From positions 202,731 through 243,224 of the forward strand of contig QKYT01000082.1 in NCBI GenBank assembly GCA_003550305.1: a stretch of DNA of 40,494 nucleotides. Reading direction: 5' to 3'. The position numbers and the translations under genes are program-made. The DNA comes from Glomus cerebriforme. Lineage: Eukaryota; Glomeromycota; Glomeromycetes; Glomerales; Glomeraceae. Below, piece after piece: positions 1 through 11,089 of this stretch; position 1 is the stretch's first letter; every line of letters begins with the position of its first letter. Under the pieces are notes generated by a model. The model made no database searches. It worked only from the letters and a program-made list of their open reading frames with translations, and was not told the origin of the DNA.

Positions 1-114
1 TTTTTCTTCTTAAACCCATTTTATTCAGGATAATTATTAATTTTTTTATTTATTGAAAGGATTAATATTATAGAATGAAGCATTTACCATTTTTTGGATA
101 AAATAATTTTTTTC

Positions 115-252
115 TGTCAGGGAAATGATTATCAGGAAAATGACTGTCGGTGAAATGACCCTGTCAGGGAAATGACTGTCGGTGAAATGACTTTGTCAGG
201 GAAATGACTGTCGGTGAAATGACTGTCAGTGAAATAATTGTTGGAAAAATGA
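115..252. repeat. 15-bp minisatellite
   Basis: About nine imperfect copies of a 15-bp unit with consensus TGTCRGKGAAATGAC stand head to tail. The two commonest forms (CAGG and CGGT variants) alternate, giving a 30-32 bp higher-order period. The last copies decay (cagtgaaataattg, ttggaaaaatgat) and run straight into the truncated transposon that follows. No coding potential is visible. Confidence 0.85.
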
Positions 253-798
253 TCCAGACCCCTCCAATCATGCTAAAAATTAGTTTTTTCATAATAGTGT
301 TGAACTTTTTAACTGGCTAGTCCAGTCATCTGATATCAACTTTATTAAACATCTTTGAAAAGAAGTAAATAGACATTTAAGAAACCTTCCAGTTCAAATT
401 TTAGGAAAAGAAGACCTGTGAAATAAAATTCAGGATATTTGAAATAAAATAAAGATAGACAGATATATATATGAAATTAATTGAGTCTATGCCAAAACAT
501 ATAAATGATATCATAAAAGCAAAAGATAGTTACATAATATAGTAATGGGATGTGTTTTAATGTTTAAATGCTTCAAAATGCATTTATTTAATTTTTTTTA
601 TATAAAAATTCACTGCTAAATTCCAATTTAACGTAAACTACATAAGTAATGCATTATTGAAATTGGAATTTTTGTACATTAGAAAAATTTTTTTATTATT
701 AAACTTAAATAAAAATTACATTTTTATATTTAATAAAATATATTGATTTTAAGTTTTACAATCAAGTAATACATTTTTTTTGTAAACTACTATATATT
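248..798 (+). pseudogene. 5'-truncated Tc1/mariner-like transposase remnant with 3' terminal repeat
   Basis: Conceptual translation near 248-410 gives a broken Tc1-type C-terminus. It includes a trace of the D-P-(K)-H-A stretch after the second catalytic Asp, then N-W-x-x-Q-S-x-D-I-N-x-I-(E/K)-H-L and K-E-V-N-R, with in-frame stops. This is the usual SPD-N-P-I-E-H-L-W region of Tc1 transposases (family knowledge). The downstream 540-798 segment ends in a terminal-repeat-like stretch that is also found, inverted, at the left end of the copy at 36.9-38.5 kb. Everything upstream of the second Asp is missing and the minisatellite abuts the break. It is non-functional. Confidence 0.75.
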
Positions 799-1326
799 TA
801 AAATGAGAAGTAAATCCTACAACACCAACAATTTATTTTAAAATCTCTAATTATGATCATAATATTAAAAGATCAAATATGTAATAATCACTGTGATATT
901 ATTAGATGATTAAACAAAAAAATTATCATTATACTGTTATTTTATTTTTAGAAACTAAGAATTATTCAACTTTAAAAATTATAGCAGATACTTTTATTTA
1001 AGAATTGCAAGAGTTGAGTGATAGTAAAATGGTTATTAATAATATTTTTTGGAATTTTAAGCTTTTTTTTAGCTTAGATTAAAAGTTTCTTATTATCTAT
1101 TTAGGTTTTGATACTGCAAATTTTAATTATTTCTGTATATAGTGCAAGATAGTTAAGAATCAACATAAAGATAAGCAAATTGAGTAAACAATTAGTAAAG
1201 AAATGAGAGTTTTAAATGAAAATCTAACAGCATATTTAGGTCATCACTTATCTTCACTTTTTAATATAATTTTACTTAATAATAATTATATACTAGATAA
1301 ACTTCATATAATATTGCATATAGTGT
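799..1326. other. AT-rich intergenic DNA, nothing recognised
   Basis: About 530 bases of AT-rich sequence follow the transposon end. I see no open reading frame of note, no RNA gene and no obvious repeat. Confidence 0.6.
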
Positions 1327-2700
1327 TCCAAACAGATCAGTTTAGATTGGATTTGATTTAAATCTGATCTGATCTGAATCCAGTCTGAAATAGATCTGAA
1401 CTAATCTGAATCTGACTAGATTTGATCTGAACTAATCTGTTTCTGAAACTGAACTGAATTAAAACTGATTCAAATCTAAAACTAAACCAATTTAAATTTA
1501 ATTATTTATTCAGTTTTCTAAAAAAAAGAGAAGGGAGATGTTACTTATATTTTCTAAAAGTAAAAAAAATGAAAGAAATGAACGAATTAACCTCTTAGTT
1601 CGTTCATTCAAGTTCTGTTCATTTAGCTTTATTTGTTTATCCAATTTTCTAAAAAAAGAAAGGAGACATTAATTACGTTCCCTGAAAGTAAAAAAATAAC
1701 AGAAACAAATGAACTTACCTTTTAGTTTGTTTGTTCAAGTTCTATTCGTTCAGCTTCATCCATTTGTCCAGTTTTTTAAAAAAAGAGAAAAGAGAACATT
1801 AGTTACTTTCTTTAATAATTAATTTAGTAAAAAAAATGAATTTATGTTCATTTAAAATCCCAGTTATTCAGCTTTATCATTTCATCCAGTTTTTTAAAAA
1901 AAGAGAAAAAAAATATTAGTTACTTTTCCTAATAATTAATATAGTAAAAAAAGAATAAACTTATGTTTGTCTAAGATTCCAGTCGTTTGGCTTTGTCTAT
2001 TCATCCAATTTTCTAAAAAAAAGAAAAAAAGGGAATGTCAATTATATTTTCTAATAATTAATAAAGTAAAAAAAAAAGAATGAACTTACATTTGTTTAAA
2101 ATCCCAGTTGTCTGTTTATTCAGATTTTCTAAAAAAAAGAGAAAGAAGACATTAGTTATATTCTCTTAAATAAAAAAAAATTAAAATAAATAAAAAAATG
2201 AACTTATTGTTATGTTAGTTCATTCAGGAACTGTTCATTTAGTTTTTCATTCATTTAAATTCCATTTAAGGGAATGAAAAATAAAAAATAAAAATAAAAA
2301 AAAAACTTTTTTTTTATTTTATCGATATTTAATATATGAAGATCTGAATCTGATCAGATCAGATTATAAATGCCACCTAAATTCTAAAATCAATTTGGAT
2401 ATATAGTAAAATTCCAAATTATTTTTAGCATCCTAAATTATTTTAGCACTTTACTTAATAAATTACATATAAACTAAATGAATTTGTATATCTCAAATTA
2501 TATTTATAACATCCCAAAATAATTTGGATGTTATCTATAAATCAGATTAAGATTTTTTTGTATCATAATCTGATCTGATCAGATTAGATTCAAATTAGAT
2601 TTATTTGATTCAGATTGGATTCACAAATCTTAAATTTGCAAACTGATCTAAATCTATTTCAGATCAATTCTGTAGATTTAGATCAAACCAAATTTTTTTT
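1327..2700. repeat. Composite repeat: GATCTGA-rich blocks flanking a tandem array
   Basis: Two blocks rich in GATCTGA/TCAGATC words (about 1327-1490 and 2565-2690, with a small extra block at 2335-2362) bracket a tandem array. The right block reads roughly as the reverse complement of the left (words such as gatctgaaatagat and atctatttcagatc), so the pair resembles decayed inverted ends. Between the array and the right block is AT-rich filler with small inverted words (aatttggatatata / ccaaatta). No transposase is encoded. It could be a non-autonomous element; neither boundaries nor a target duplication can be fixed. Confidence 0.55.
1505..2290. repeat. Tandem array, six units of 131 to 115 bp
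   Basis: The anchor CCARTTTTCTAAAAAAA recurs at about 1511, 1642, 1769, 1887, 2006 and 2121, giving spacings of 131, 127, 118, 119 and 115. Each unit continues with (g)agaaaggagacattagttac..., a taataattaat/agtaaaaaa block, a gaacttatgttcg block and an attcagctttat block. A last partial unit with inverted gttcattcag words ends near 2290. The early units differ from the later ones mainly by extra attcgttc words. No reading frame is maintained across units. Confidence 0.8.
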
Positions 2701-3733
2701 CAGAATACTAATTGTATATTACTAACTAGTTATAGGAATTGGTATTATAAGAAATTAAAAATGAGAAGATATAACTCAAAATATTATAATTAAGAAAATG
2801 AAAAACCTAAAAATCTATTTTAAATTTTAGAAGATTTGTGATACTGATAATTGGTATTACTTTTTAATAAGAAATAATAAGCTTTCAGTTATATTTTCTA
2901 AAAATTTGATTTAACTAAGCTTTTTGATCCAGAACATGTTATATTGATCAGGAACTTATATAATGAATTTGCTAAATTATATGACCTTTTAGGAGAAAAA
3001 AAACAGATCCATAATATTTTTATTTAAAGACAAAAGTATAGTATAATTTATTTTTAAAAAAGACTGTAATAGATCCTAAAACTAATATTATTTTAATACA
3101 AGAACTTTATTAATCTTTAGATTTAACTCCTTATATTTATATTTTAGTATTATATATTTGAAAATTTATGTCTATTTAGATTAATAATAACCTTTAAAAA
3201 TGAATATACTCTTTAAAATATATATAAGTAAGTATTAATAATGAAAACTAAATTTTTTTTTCATATAATGCTATTGAAAAAAAATTATGATCATGTTTTT
3301 TACTTTTTTTAGAAAACTTTTAAAAATGGTGAAAATTTCAAAATAAAACTTTAATTATTCAAGAGATTTTGAAATATGAAAACTGGTTTCTTTTTTATAT
3401 TCAAAATAATATTCTTTTTTTTTTATTTTAAATCTCAACATAAATTCATTACTTTTATATATAAAGATATAATAATATTTTTGTAATAAATGTAAAGAAA
3501 ATATCAATAATAAATAATAATAAAATAATATATTTTTTGACAATTATTACAAATAAAAATTTATAATAAAATTTACTTTAATTTTATAATTAATTTACCA
3601 ATTCATTCTAATTTGTATTTTTACCAATATATTTAGAGATTACTTTCTTTATTTATTATTATATACATTATATAATGGCTTTTAAAAATAACTGACCAAA
3701 GGTTTATCAATTATATAATATTATATAAATATA
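2701..3733. other. AT-rich intergenic DNA, nothing recognised
   Basis: Roughly 1 kb of low-complexity AT-rich sequence. The only open frame (3355-3543, minus) is made of Lys/Tyr/Phe/Ile codons expected from A/T runs and is not called. No RNA gene or repeat with clear borders was seen. Confidence 0.6.
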
Positions 3734-4058
3734 ATACCATATAGTTCCGAAATTAAGCACACTTTTTTTGTTATAGGGATGCTTAATTTCGGTGTATAAT
3801 TTTTTTTAAAAAAATCATATTTATATTAATTTTGTGTTTAGGATATCTTGTTATCCAGTAATTAAAAATTAATGTAATTTAGCTCATTAGATTCGTCTCA
3901 ATGAGAGGAATCCAATGGTAGTTATTTCATATCTCTAGGATAAATATTGGCCGAGATATCATAAATTTATTATAAAAAGAGTGCTTATTTTTGGGTTATT
4001 TCTTATATGTAAAGATGCTTATTTTCGGGTGATGCTTAATTTCGGAACTATACGGTAT
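3734..4058. mobile_element. 325-bp MITE-like element with 26-bp terminal inverted repeats
   Basis: The left end, 3734-3759 (ATACCATATAGTTCCGAAAT...), and the right end, 4033-4058, are inverted repeats over 26 bases with one mismatch. Sub-terminal copies of the (g)atgcttaatttcgg word repeat at both ends (3778, about 3980, about 4013), as is common in miniature inverted-repeat elements. There is no coding capacity. The middle (about 3880-3965) carries a module beginning agctcattAgattcgtctca that also forms the arms of the fold-back element at 4524-4913. The flanks are A/T only, so a TA or short AT target duplication cannot be resolved. Confidence 0.85.
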
Positions 4059-4523
4059 TTATTTTTTATATAATATATATATTATAAGGTTATTATAATA
4101 TATTAATTTTAATAATATGTAATAAACTAGTTTTATTTTAATTATATAATATTTATTAAAATTATATGGTGACTGTTACCTATAAATCACACTAGTCTAA
4201 AATTTTGCATATGTATCACAAGCATAATTCTAGCCAGTATTATAAAATTTTCTTTTATATTATACAAAATTCAGTATTCTTTTCATTTATATTAAGTGAT
4301 CATTATATTTGTTTTTCACATCATCCAAAACTTTTTATTTTCATCTTTATTTGGTAAATAAATTTTATCTTATCTGCTGTCATTTTCATCTTCCAATTAT
4401 CATCAACTCATAATTTCTTTGCAAATTTTTTACTGTTATCTTATTTTTGCTTTTTAACTATAAATTTTCTCTTTAATAAATAAGTATCATCAAACTTCAT
4501 ATGAAATTTCATTTAAATATTCA
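4059..4523. other. AT-rich spacer between two inverted-repeat elements
   Basis: About 465 bases of AT-rich sequence with no supported gene, RNA or repeat. It contains several TTTTCATC/ATCTTATC pyrimidine-rich words but no open frame. Confidence 0.5.
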
Positions 4524-4913
4524 CTATACATTGGGTACCCAATATGTATACTATAGAATTAAAAAATACAATTTATTAATTATCTCGCTATTCAGTGATC
4601 ATAAAATGATGAAATATAGCTCATTCGATTCGTCTCAATGAGACGTATCGAATGGTACTAATTTCGCATTTCTAGGTGCGATAGATGTCGAGATATTTGA
4701 CAAATCGGCATTTTTTGTTTATATTTTTACGATTTATCAAATATCTCAGCATCTATCATACCTAGAAATGCAACATTATTACCATTCGATACGTCTCAGT
4801 GAGACGAATCGAATGAGCTATATTTCATCTTTTTATGATCACTGGATAGCGAGATAATTAATAAATTGTATTTTTTAATTCTATAGTATACATATTGGGT
4901 ACCCGATGTATAG
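4524..4913. mobile_element. 390-bp fold-back (near-palindromic) element
   Basis: The left arm, about 4524-4708, is matched by its reverse complement at about 4730-4913, leaving a loop of roughly 21 bases. The outer 37 bases (ctatacattgggtacccaat.../...attgggtacccgatgtatag) have a single mismatch, and the arms stay close to identical over about 185 bases with a few substitutions. Within each arm lies a module with tcattcgattcgtctcaatg, then gcatttctaggtgcgatag and cgagatat. A degenerate single copy of it is inside the MITE-like element 560 bases upstream. There is no coding capacity. A second ttgggtacccgat word lies just outside the right end (about 4929-4941). Confidence 0.9.
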
Positions 4914-5635
4914 CAGATTTTTCGCATTTTGGGTACCCGATATTTATAAGATATCTGTAAGATATCTGTAAGATAGATCAGTTTTTGACCAGTGATTGCT
5001 AATTCTTTAGTCCAAAATTTTCCATTTTTAATATATGCTATTATGAAAAATTCTTAGACTTTAAATTGTAATAACTTCAAAAATTTTATAATATCTTGAA
5101 AAAATAAACTGATAAAAATGATAAGCATATGTTGATCTATTAATTTTATTGATTTAAATTTGTTAATAATTGATTTAATTTTAATTTATAAATTTTTAAA
5201 GTCATATAACTTTTGTGAGGTTTATAAACTACTCCTGTATCATCATAAAAAAATCACTATCACGTGATATTTACTAATTAAATATGTACGAACACGTGAA
5301 ATTATGTGACACATCTGTGACAAATAAGGTGTGATAAATAATTTTTTTCACGCGAAAAAATTCTAAATCCCTCAGATACTTAAAAATGCAATGCTGCTAG
5401 TTACATATCAGATAATATTAAATATCACTGGTCATATAACAGTAATTTTTTTATGGTAATGTAAGGTAAGATAAGGTTTATAGGTAATAACCACCATGTT
5501 TAGTTATTTTTGTTATATTTAATTATATAATGAAATTTGATTTTTTTAATTTTTTAAAAAAAAAATTTAAAAAATACTAAAAAAATTTTATAATTATAAT
5601 ATTCTGTATTCTTTAAATAAGGTTACTTGCCAAAA
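4914..5635. other. AT-rich intergenic DNA with CACGTG words
   Basis: No gene is seen. At 4948-4972 there is a short gatatctgtaa duplication. CACGTG occurs at 5261-5266 (inside tatCACGTGata) and 5293-5298, close to two tgtgac words. CACGTG is the core bound by Cbf1/bHLH regulators in fungi, but no gene start lies within 2 kb downstream, so function is doubtful. Confidence 0.4.
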
Positions 5636-5850
5636 TTTAGGGGTTTAGGCAAGATGGCATTTCTCCAAAAAGCAAAATTCTGCCAAAACTATATTAAAAT
5701 TATATTAAAAAACTAGCGAAACTCTGGAAAAAAGTGAAACTGCCGAAACCTATTATAATTGCCAAAACTGCTAAAACTCTGTCAAAACTATAATAAATCT
5801 ATAGTAAAATTTTGATGAAACTAATCGTAGAATTTTGAAGAGGTTTAGGC
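5636..5850. repeat. Short dispersed GCCAAAAC-type repeat cluster
   Basis: The segment starts and ends with ggtttaggca(a/g) words (5643 and 5841). Between them the words tgccaaaact, tgccgaaacc, tgctaaaact and tgtcaaaact recur about every 20-60 bases, interspersed with attatattaaaat. It looks like a decayed tandem or nested repeat. No frame is open and the borders are approximate. Confidence 0.5.
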
Positions 5851-5929
5851 AGACAATCTTATCTTTAAGGCATTGATTCTATTAATTTCTAATACTATTT
5901 CATTTTAAACTTGAAAATATGCTTTTACA

Positions 5930-6920
5930 ATATATCTTTTCCTATAATAGCAACAAATATTGCAGAACTTACCCATTTCATTACCTGAATTTGAAATCTA
6001 TAAAGAAACTAATTAAAAAAAATATTCTAATTAATGAAAATGTAAAAAATGAAGCTAGTAACATTTAACATCCTAAGTTGATAATCAACATCATTTTAAA
6101 GATATTTGATCAGATTTAAATCTGGTGATTATGTCAACTATAGTAAAACTTTAATATGATTGTTCTCAAACCACTTTTTAGTTAGTATAGTAGATCATTA
6201 TCCTGCTGAAAAATAACATCTAAAATATTTAACTTATAGTATTGCAAAGTCTTTATAAAGTTTTTACTTAATATTTTATGATAAAGTTCAGCATCAAGTC
6301 CTCCATCAATCTTGCATAAGAAATTTATATCATAAGAGATAAAACAACTCTATATGAAAATACTATTACCTCTGAACTTTACTATAGGTTTAACATAAAC
6401 ATCTCTAAGCAGTTTTTTTTGCCTTTTCTAGTAGTATTGATATCTATTTGAACTGAATATTTGGAATTTAAACTTGTCAAACCAAATTATCTTATTTTAG
6501 TCATTTATTATTTAATTTTTAAATTTTCTAGTGAATTTAAAGTAACTTTCATGATATTTTTTGAATAAAAGTGACTTCTTGCATTTTATTCTAACCATTA
6601 AACTATTTTTTTTTTAATACTCTATATACAGTATTAGAGCAGACATTGATTTTATCATAAATTTGTAAACTTTTTTTAATTGAATGATATTTAAATACTC
6701 ATTCATTATCAAATATCTTATAATGGTATATTTATTATACTTATTTAGCTTATGTAATTGATTTGAACATTATTCATCTTTAACTTTATCAGTTTTCTTA
6801 TATTTCTTTTTAAAATTTAGAATTATTACATAACTTTGACAACCAATTTTTGGTTGCAATTTTCCTTAAAGCAAACTCTTTTTCAATCATTATAATTACT
6901 TGTGCTTTTTGTTTTATGAT
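5930..6920 (-). pseudogene. Degenerate Tc1/mariner-like transposase (second family member)
   Basis: Read on the minus strand from about 6500 down to 6100, one nearly continuous frame shows the order typical of a Tc1 DDE transposase. It runs W-x-D-(K/E)-x-x-F (first Asp), a W/S-C-F block, the K-I-D-G-G-L-D-A-E-L-Y block, then F-Q-Q-D-N-D (second Asp), the K-x-(W/G)-x-x-x-N-x-I-x-V stretch and finally S-P-D-L-N-L-I. There are several in-frame stops (for example where Trp codons would be expected) and the third acidic residue falls in decayed sequence. The N-terminal DNA-binding part (about 6550-6900) is too eroded to frame, and no terminal repeats were identified. It is inactive and older than, or different from, the copies at 248 and 36.9 kb. 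Confidence 0.75.
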
Positions 6921-7768
6921 AAGTTTGATTTTTAAATATAAATAAAAAAAAGTTATAATTTTGAAATTGGATAATATAAAAGTATTTTTATTAGCATTCT
7001 TATTATTATTATAAAGAAAAATTAACTTATTTCTAATTTAATTTTTTTTTTGTAAAAATGACAAAAGTAACTGATCATGATTTTAATATAAATAATAATG
7101 TAAAATTAATTTTTGTTATACAAATAAGGAGTAATTTTATACTATTTTAAAGATCTACATTTATGTTTATATTTATGTTAAAAATATTAGATTAAATAAA
7201 TTTGTTTTAATTGGCAAACATGTAATAGGAATTTTTTATTGCTAATAAACTATTGATTAAATTTTTTAAAAAAAAAACTTTTTAAATTTGTACCAATAAA
7301 CAATTAATTAAATTCTAAAAAAAAAATCTATTTAAATTTATTTTATCCAAAAATGCATATATATAAAATCCATTTTACAATAATTCTCTTTTGCATCCTT
7401 TTCAACTTTAACTTTTTATTTAATAGTAACTTCTTCAGGATTATACTTTAATTTTTACCTTTTAGTGATTATACTTTCAGTGCAATGTGTGTATTGCAAT
7501 AGCCAGTAAATTGTTTTTTAATATAGATTTGTTATTCATTATCATAAAATCTTCAACCTCATAATTGATTATTTAAGATTTCACTTAATACTTGATATTC
7601 AGTAGCATCAATTTATATTTTGTTATAATAAAATAAACTTGGCCGATTTCTTTATGAAAATTCTAACTGATAACTTTTTAAAAAAGTTTAAATTATAAAA
7701 GTTATTGGTTAATTTTTTAAAATAATAATAAAATTTGATTTTAAGTTAATAAATTATTAAGGAGCTAT
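6921..7768. other. AT-rich downstream flank of LST8, nothing recognised
   Basis: The 850 bases between the transposase remnant and the LST8 stop include A/T homopolymer runs and short direct repeats (aattaaat..aaaaaa at about 7255-7335). No open frame, RNA gene or element border is visible. The last roughly 100 bases are presumably LST8 3' untranslated sequence. Confidence 0.5.
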
Positions 7769-9393
7769 TCAATTTCCAATTGATAAATCATTAAGTGCTA
7801 CACAAATAGCAGCTTTATGATGTCCATTATATTGCCTTATCGTTTCTCCTTGTTGCAATTCCCAAAGTCTTGCAACATGATCTGAAGATGCTGTTTATAA
7901 AATCATATAAAATTACTATTAATAAAAAATATCATAAGCAAAAGTTCCTATAAGAAAATTTACCTGTTACAAGATAAGCAGAATCAGCGGAAAATGCACA
8001 ATCCCATACCCATCTTTGATGACCTTTTAATTCTTTATCCAATTTGAATTCATGATTTGTAGCAGACCATATTTTAACTGTAGTATCTGCAGAACAAGTC
8101 GCCAAGTGCCTTCAAGAATAATATAATTGTAATTTATAAATATCAACAATACAAATAATCCTTATGAATATCAGACATACTTGACATCAGGACTTAACAA
8201 GCATCGAGTTATATATCTTTTGTGTGCCGAAAATGTAGTTATAGGTTGTAAATCTGTAAAATCTCTTGCATTTGACATCTTCCATACATAACAATTCCCC
8301 TAAAGATTAAAAAAAATTAATATATATATATTTTAAAAAAAAACAATAATTTATTATTACTTTGTTATTAGCTGCAACCAGCATAGATCCATCAATAGCA
8401 ACAGTAACTGAACGTAGTGGAACATCCTCTTCTGGAACCTACAAATAATACCAAATAGTTAATAACTACTTTCAACATAACATTAGGTTTAAAAATAAAT
8501 ATGCATACCAATTCATGAGTACAAGAATTTTCACCCAGATCCCAAATCTTTATACTACCCTTTTGGTCACAAGAAATTAATTCACCTTGATTTGGGTGAA
8601 TAGCTACATCATTAACAGGTACCTTATGGTCATAATTACGTTGTATCGATGGTGCTCTATAGCAATCAATAATTTTTTTATTATATGAGTAAGGTATATC
8701 ATTTAAATTAAAATTACCTTTACCTTGTATCCCAAATTTTTAAGGTGCCATCTTCACTACCTGTTACCATCCATTTTCCTTCACAATGAAATCCGACAGC
8801 TGTTACATTTCCGGTATGTCCATCAAAGGAAGTTATCTAAATAAATAATCTCATTTGAATTCAGTGTGCAAAAAGAGGTTAATCATTAACCCATAAAATT
8901 TACCGGATTGGGATTAGGACTATTAATATCATACAATCGGATATGCTGGTTTCCTAAAATAAATTAATTTGAGTTTTAATAAATATTTAGTATCAACTAT
9001 TTTAATCTAGATATTTGAAAAAATAACCTGCTGCAGCAAGATATCTTTTATCTGGAGATATACATAATCGATTTACTTGCTGGAATACAATTATTGTTAT
9101 ATTAGCGTTTATCAATAAAATAAGGATACATATACTGAAAGTTTTACCGAATCAGGGTGTTGAATGGTTCTTGAACAAATACCACTCAGAGCTTCCCAAA
9201 AGCGTATGGTATGGTCATATCCTGCAGTTACTAGAATTACTGAGTGTGAGTCTTGAGGTTGGTTATATTGATGTGCATAATACTGTTGTTGTTGGGCTTG
9301 GTAACTATTATAATGTGGTCTTGTGTGGTGTTCTGGTCGTTTCATAATTAAATTATTGAAATTATTGAAAGTAGCAAGTACAGTGTGGGACAA
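7769..9393 (-). CDS. LST8: LST8/mLST8 WD-repeat subunit of TOR complexes
   Basis: Nine exons (9393-9148, 9079-9028, 8953-8904, 8836-8724, 8656-8509, 8438-8361, 8299-8181, 8109-7964, 7890-7769) join to a 357-residue protein. After an N-terminal extension of about 50 Gln/Tyr/His-rich residues, the chain is one seven-bladed WD40 propeller. Recognisable pieces are [71 protein letters not shown] and [10 protein letters not shown]. This is the LST8 signature order, and LST8 binds and stabilises the TOR kinase domain in TORC1 and TORC2. The start at 9393 was chosen as the first ATG; Met17 (MKRPEHH) is an alternative. Family members are usually about 300-330 residues, the excess being the N-terminus. 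It is divergent from RPC34, with 152 bases between starts. Confidence 0.95.
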
Positions 9394-9545
9394 AAAAAAA
9401 TGAAAATTGGCGCCATGATGATCATATTAATTGCCGATCTGTCTATTGTCTAAATGAGAGTATCACGTGCAGTTGCGTTACACAAAAAAACTATATACGT
9501 GTCAGTTTTTCTCTTTCATTTCTTTTATTTATTTACTTTTTCCAA
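9394..9545. promoter_or_regulatory. Shared divergent promoter of LST8 and RPC34
   Basis: Only 152 bases separate the two start codons, so both promoters must overlap here. Visible words are CACGTG at 9464-9469, atgatgatcat near 9415, and a pyrimidine-rich stretch (ttttctctttcatttctttta) just before the RPC34 start. No TATA element is obvious. A role for CACGTG is inference. Confidence 0.5.
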
Positions 9546-11089
9546 ATGCAAAAATCAGAAGTTACCGAAGATGATTGGATGGTTTGGGATGTTATAAATT
9601 CTCGTGGACAAGTAAGTTTTTACGAATAAGTTACGTTAATTTTTGAAGTCTTTTGTTAATTAAAAAAGTTAAAAAGTTAACTCTTTTTTCTTATTCAGTG
9701 AAAAAACCTTTTTTTTTTAAAAAAAATTTAGGTTTTTGTTGATGAAATTAAGATCCATGAATTAATTCAAGAAATATTGCCTGATACTTCATGGGAAATA
9801 TTTCAAGATATTTTGCTCAACTTGTATGAAGTTGTAAGTATAATATTGAATTTCAAATGGGTTTTATAATCAATTTATTTTTCCAAACTAATTTTGATTA
9901 GGGATTAGTAAGGAAACGACAAACTCATGATGAAAGATATATGTATCAAGCGCGTTCTAAAGAAACAGCGACAAAGTAAGTAATTGAAGATTCGCATTTT
10001 TAAAAGTATTTAGTCAAATAATTGATAATTTATGAAAACTTTTAAAGACTTCAATTGCTTGAAAATCATGAATTTGAAATTTACGAACTTATTGAGAATT
10101 CAGAACGCAAAGGTGATATATTATGATAACTTTTTTTTTAATAAACTAAATTAACTCAATAGTTTGTTATTTCTTTTATTTCTTTTAACTTAGGCATTTC
10201 GAAGACTGATATCCAAAAACAAATAAAATTGGTACAGTCTTTGGTTGAAAGTAGTTTGAAGAATATGCAAGAACAAAAATTAATCAAGGAAGTTAAACCA
10301 AAGGTAATTCATATTTTATTAAAATGTAAATGTTCTTTATTAACGCGATTTCCTTTTCATTTTATTTAGACTAAGAAATTGTACATGTTATTTGATATTA
10401 AACCTCATGATGAATCACTAAGTAGATTGTTATATACCAATGGAGAACCGGATACATTTGTCGTGGAATCTTTAAAATCAATCTGTTATAACTTCATTTA
10501 TCGCAGAGTATGTATAAGAACTCTATTTTATCTGATCTATATTTAACGACTACAAAATTAATCATTTTATATTTAAAGAGTTTTCCCAGAGGGATGGATG
10601 AAGACGCAATCTTTTATCCAAATTACTCTGGTTATGTAACATTATCAAAGGTTGTACAATGTGTACAAGAAACAAAAGTTACAGAAATAGAAATTGAAGA
10701 AGCTGATATAAAACAAATTCTCGATATACTTATATTTGAAGGAAAAATCATAAAAAAATTTATTAGTAATGTAGATCCAAATTCAATGAAAACTGATGAT
10801 AATCGTTCAGATTCTCAATTTGTTTATATAGCCAAAAAAGCTAGAAATATGAATAATGCTTGGACTCAAGCTCCATGTGGAAGATGTCCGGTATGTATAC
10901 ATAATTGTAATGAAATAATGTTATATTTTTTAACTTCGTTTTTTTCTTCAGTTTTTTGAAAATGAATGTACGGAAAATGGAGAAATTTCTCCATCAACTT
11001 GTATATTCTTTCCTCAATGGCTTAATAAGGCGATTAATATGATGCAAAATGATGAACATGGGAAAGAAAAAGATACCCTTGATTGGTAA
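9546..11089 (+). CDS. RPC34: RNA polymerase III subunit RPC6 (Rpc34/POLR3F)
   Basis: Eight exons (9546-9611, 9732-9833, 9902-9975, 10048-10112, 10194-10303, 10370-10507, 10579-10890, 10952-11089) give 334 residues. RPC34 is part of the Rpc82/34/31 subcomplex that contacts TFIIIB and opens the promoter. Tandem winged-helix regions occupy the N-terminal two thirds; the piece KGISKTDIQKQIK...LIKEVKPK and the following strand KKLYMLFDIKP are typical. The C-terminus has four Cys in the family's Fe-S arrangement: C285-x2-C288-x6-C295-x10-C306, with GEISPS between the last two. The final 20 residues beyond the last Cys are longer than in animals. The gene is convergent with CK2 beta. AATAAA lies at 11207-11212, 118 bases past the stop. 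Confidence 0.95.

Noticed and set aside
3355..3543. 62-codon open frame on the minus strand
   Set aside because: Composition is Lys/Tyr/Phe/Ile/Leu from A/T runs, with no domain or splice context.
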